From Kiritimatiellia bacterium (GTDB lineage Bacteria > Verrucomicrobiota > Kiritimatiellia > RFP12 > UBA3636), in NCBI GenBank assembly GCA_017450425.1, contig JAFSUV010000121.1:1-7164 (forward strand): 7,164 bases of DNA. The letters run 5' to 3'. A model generated the notes under the pieces. That model searched no databases. It saw only the letters and a list, made by a program, of their open reading frames with translations, and was not told the origin of the DNA. Numbering within the stretch: the stretch's first letter is position 1; each line of letters opens with the position of its first letter. Both the position numbers and the translations under genes were made by a program. Below are positions 6,123 to 7,164 of the stretch, piece after piece.

Positions 6123-6129
6123 CCGCGCC

Positions 6130-7164
6130 ATGAACATGCCGCTTTCGCCCGCCGAACAGACTGCCGCCGCCAAGGAGTTCGCCGACTTCTGGGCCGGGAA
6201 GGGTTATGAAAAAGGGCAGACGCAACCCGTTTGGCTGCATCTGTTGCGGGTGCTCGGGGTGGAGGCGCCGGAGGCGTTCATCGAGTTCGAGGATGCGGCG
6301 CGGATGGACGAGGCGCACGGGTTCATCGACGGGTGGATTCCCTCGACGCATGTGCTGGTGGAGCAGAAGTCCCTCGGCCGCGACCTCCGCGCGCCCATCC
6401 GCCAGTCCGACGGCACGCTCCTGACGCCCTTCCAGCAGGCGCGCCGCTACGCCGCCACGCTGCCCTACTCCCAGCGCCCCCGCTGGATCGTGACGTGCAA
6501 CTTCGCCGTATTCCACGTTTACGACATGGAGAACCCGAACGCCGAGCCCGAGGCCGTCCGCCTGGCGGACCTGCCGGACGAACTCTACCGCCTCCGCTTC
6601 CTGGTCAACGCCGCGAGCGACCGCGTGGCGCGGGAGATGGAAGTCTCGATCGAGGCGGGCCGCATCGTCGGCCGCATCTACGACGCCCTTCTCGCCCAGT
6701 ACGGCGACCCGACGCCGGAAATCCTCCACTGGCTGAACGTCCTGTGCGTCCGCCTGGTCTTCTGCCTCTACGCCGAGGACGCGGGCATCTTCGCGGACGA
6801 CCAGTTCCACGACTACCTCGCCGAAATCCCCACCGCCGACCTCCGGGACGCCCTCCTCAAGCTCTTCGAAGTCCTCGACACCCCGCGCGAAAAACGTTCC
6901 CCCTACCTCAAGCCCGCCCTCGCGGCGTTCCCCTACGTCAACGGCTCGCTCTTCTCCGGCCCCGTGGAAATCCCGCAGTTCACGGACGGCCTGCGCGAAG
7001 CCATCCTGCGCGAGGCCTCCCTGGGCTTCGACTGGGCGGAAATCTCGCCGACCATCTTCGGCGCCGTCTTCGAGAGCACGCTCAACCCCGAAACCCGCCG
7101 CAGCGGCGGCATGCACTACACCTCCATCGAGAACATCCACAAAGTCATCGACCCGCTCTTCCTC
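6130..7164 (+). CDS. MmeI-family (Type IIL/IIG-like) DNA methyltransferase-nuclease, N-terminal 345 codons
   Basis: The frame runs off the right edge without a stop; full-length relatives have about 900 or more residues. The N-terminal region is the MmeI-type nuclease domain: FIDGWIPSTHVLVEQKS holds D67, E78 and K80, the D...E-x-K triad of MmeI-like restriction domains. LTPFQQARRYAATLPYSQRP (98-117) and RWIVTCNFAVFHVYDM (118-133) are typical of this group. A helical spacer follows, with VRLVFCLYAEDAGIF, the LFEVLDTP strand and FPYVNGSLF. The segment SPTIFGAVFESTLNPETRRS, then GGMHYTSIENIHKVIDPLFL at the edge, leads into the methyltransferase domain. The SAM-binding, NPPY and target-recognition parts lie beyond the window. 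Such enzymes cut and methylate DNA from one polypeptide. The ATG at 6130 fits the usual N-terminus; 6136 is a possible alternative. No Shine-Dalgarno is seen. Confidence 0.93.
   Translation, partial: MNMPLSPAEQTAAAKEFADFWAGKGYEKGQTQPVWLHLLRVLGVEAPEAFIEFEDAARMDEAHGFIDGWIPSTHVLVEQKSLGRDLRAPIRQSDGTLLTPFQQARRYAATLPYSQRPRWIVTCNFAVFHVYDMENPNAEPEAVRLADLPDELYRLRFLVNAASDRVAREMEVSIEAGRIVGRIYDALLAQYGDPTPEILHWLNVLCVRLVFCLYAEDAGIFADDQFHDYLAEIPTADLRDALLKLFEVLDTPREKRSPYLKPALAAFPYVNGSLFSGPVEIPQFTDGLREAILREASLGFDWAEISPTIFGAVFESTLNPETRRSGGMHYTSIENIHKVIDPLFL

Noticed and set aside
5149..7140. A 663-codon open frame on the minus strand
   Set aside because: It runs antisense through the DUF4143 ATPase and the MmeI-family gene, both of which have clear conserved motifs. 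Its translation is Arg/Glu/Asp-rich with no recognisable domain, as expected for an antisense frame in GC-rich DNA.

Overview
This is a GC-rich bacterial window with two parts: a housekeeping operon on the minus strand at the left, and an accessory, defence-flavoured stretch on the plus strand at the right. It contains no rRNA, tRNA or CRISPR array. The high GC, the style of the AAA/DUF4143 ATPase and AbiEii-like sequences, and the promoters would fit an uncultured PVC-type bacterium such as Kiritimatiellota. That placement is from memory of such proteins and is weak.

Left part (about 1-3440, minus strand). A promoter with a perfect TATAAT -10 box reads leftward into purC, which encodes SAICAR synthetase for purine synthesis. 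The purC stop overlaps, by GTGA, the start of a SpoU/TrmH-type RNA methyltransferase. After a 30-base gap comes a large multi-spanning membrane protein, GT-C glycosyltransferase-like, that leaves the window at its left edge. This gene has no stop in the window but is open for 548 codons.

Middle part (about 3440-4500). This stretch has no intact gene. It holds the remains of two accessory genes in plus orientation. The first is the central part of an AbiEii-like nucleotidyltransferase. It runs directly into the second, an AAA ATPase reduced to its P-loop region joined to its last ~30 residues. Next comes a 59-base element with 21-base inverted arms (one mismatch) and a rearranged partial copy of the same motif. 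A strong promoter with a palindrome in its spacer follows. A diverged copy of that promoter block lies upstream of the remnants, just outside purC.

Right part (4501-7164, plus strand). An apparently complete AAA ATPase with a DUF4143 and PD-(D/E)XK-like C-terminus is followed, after 171 bases, by the first 345 codons of an MmeI-family restriction-modification enzyme. The nuclease residues of that enzyme look intact, and its transcript may be leaderless. The ATPase tail looks fused to the end of an unrelated gene in another frame. The whole right part reads as a gene-turnover zone next to a conserved operon. I do not see a clearly new multi-gene system. The most unusual items are the chimeric remnants, the repeated promoter/operator block and the inverted-repeat element.
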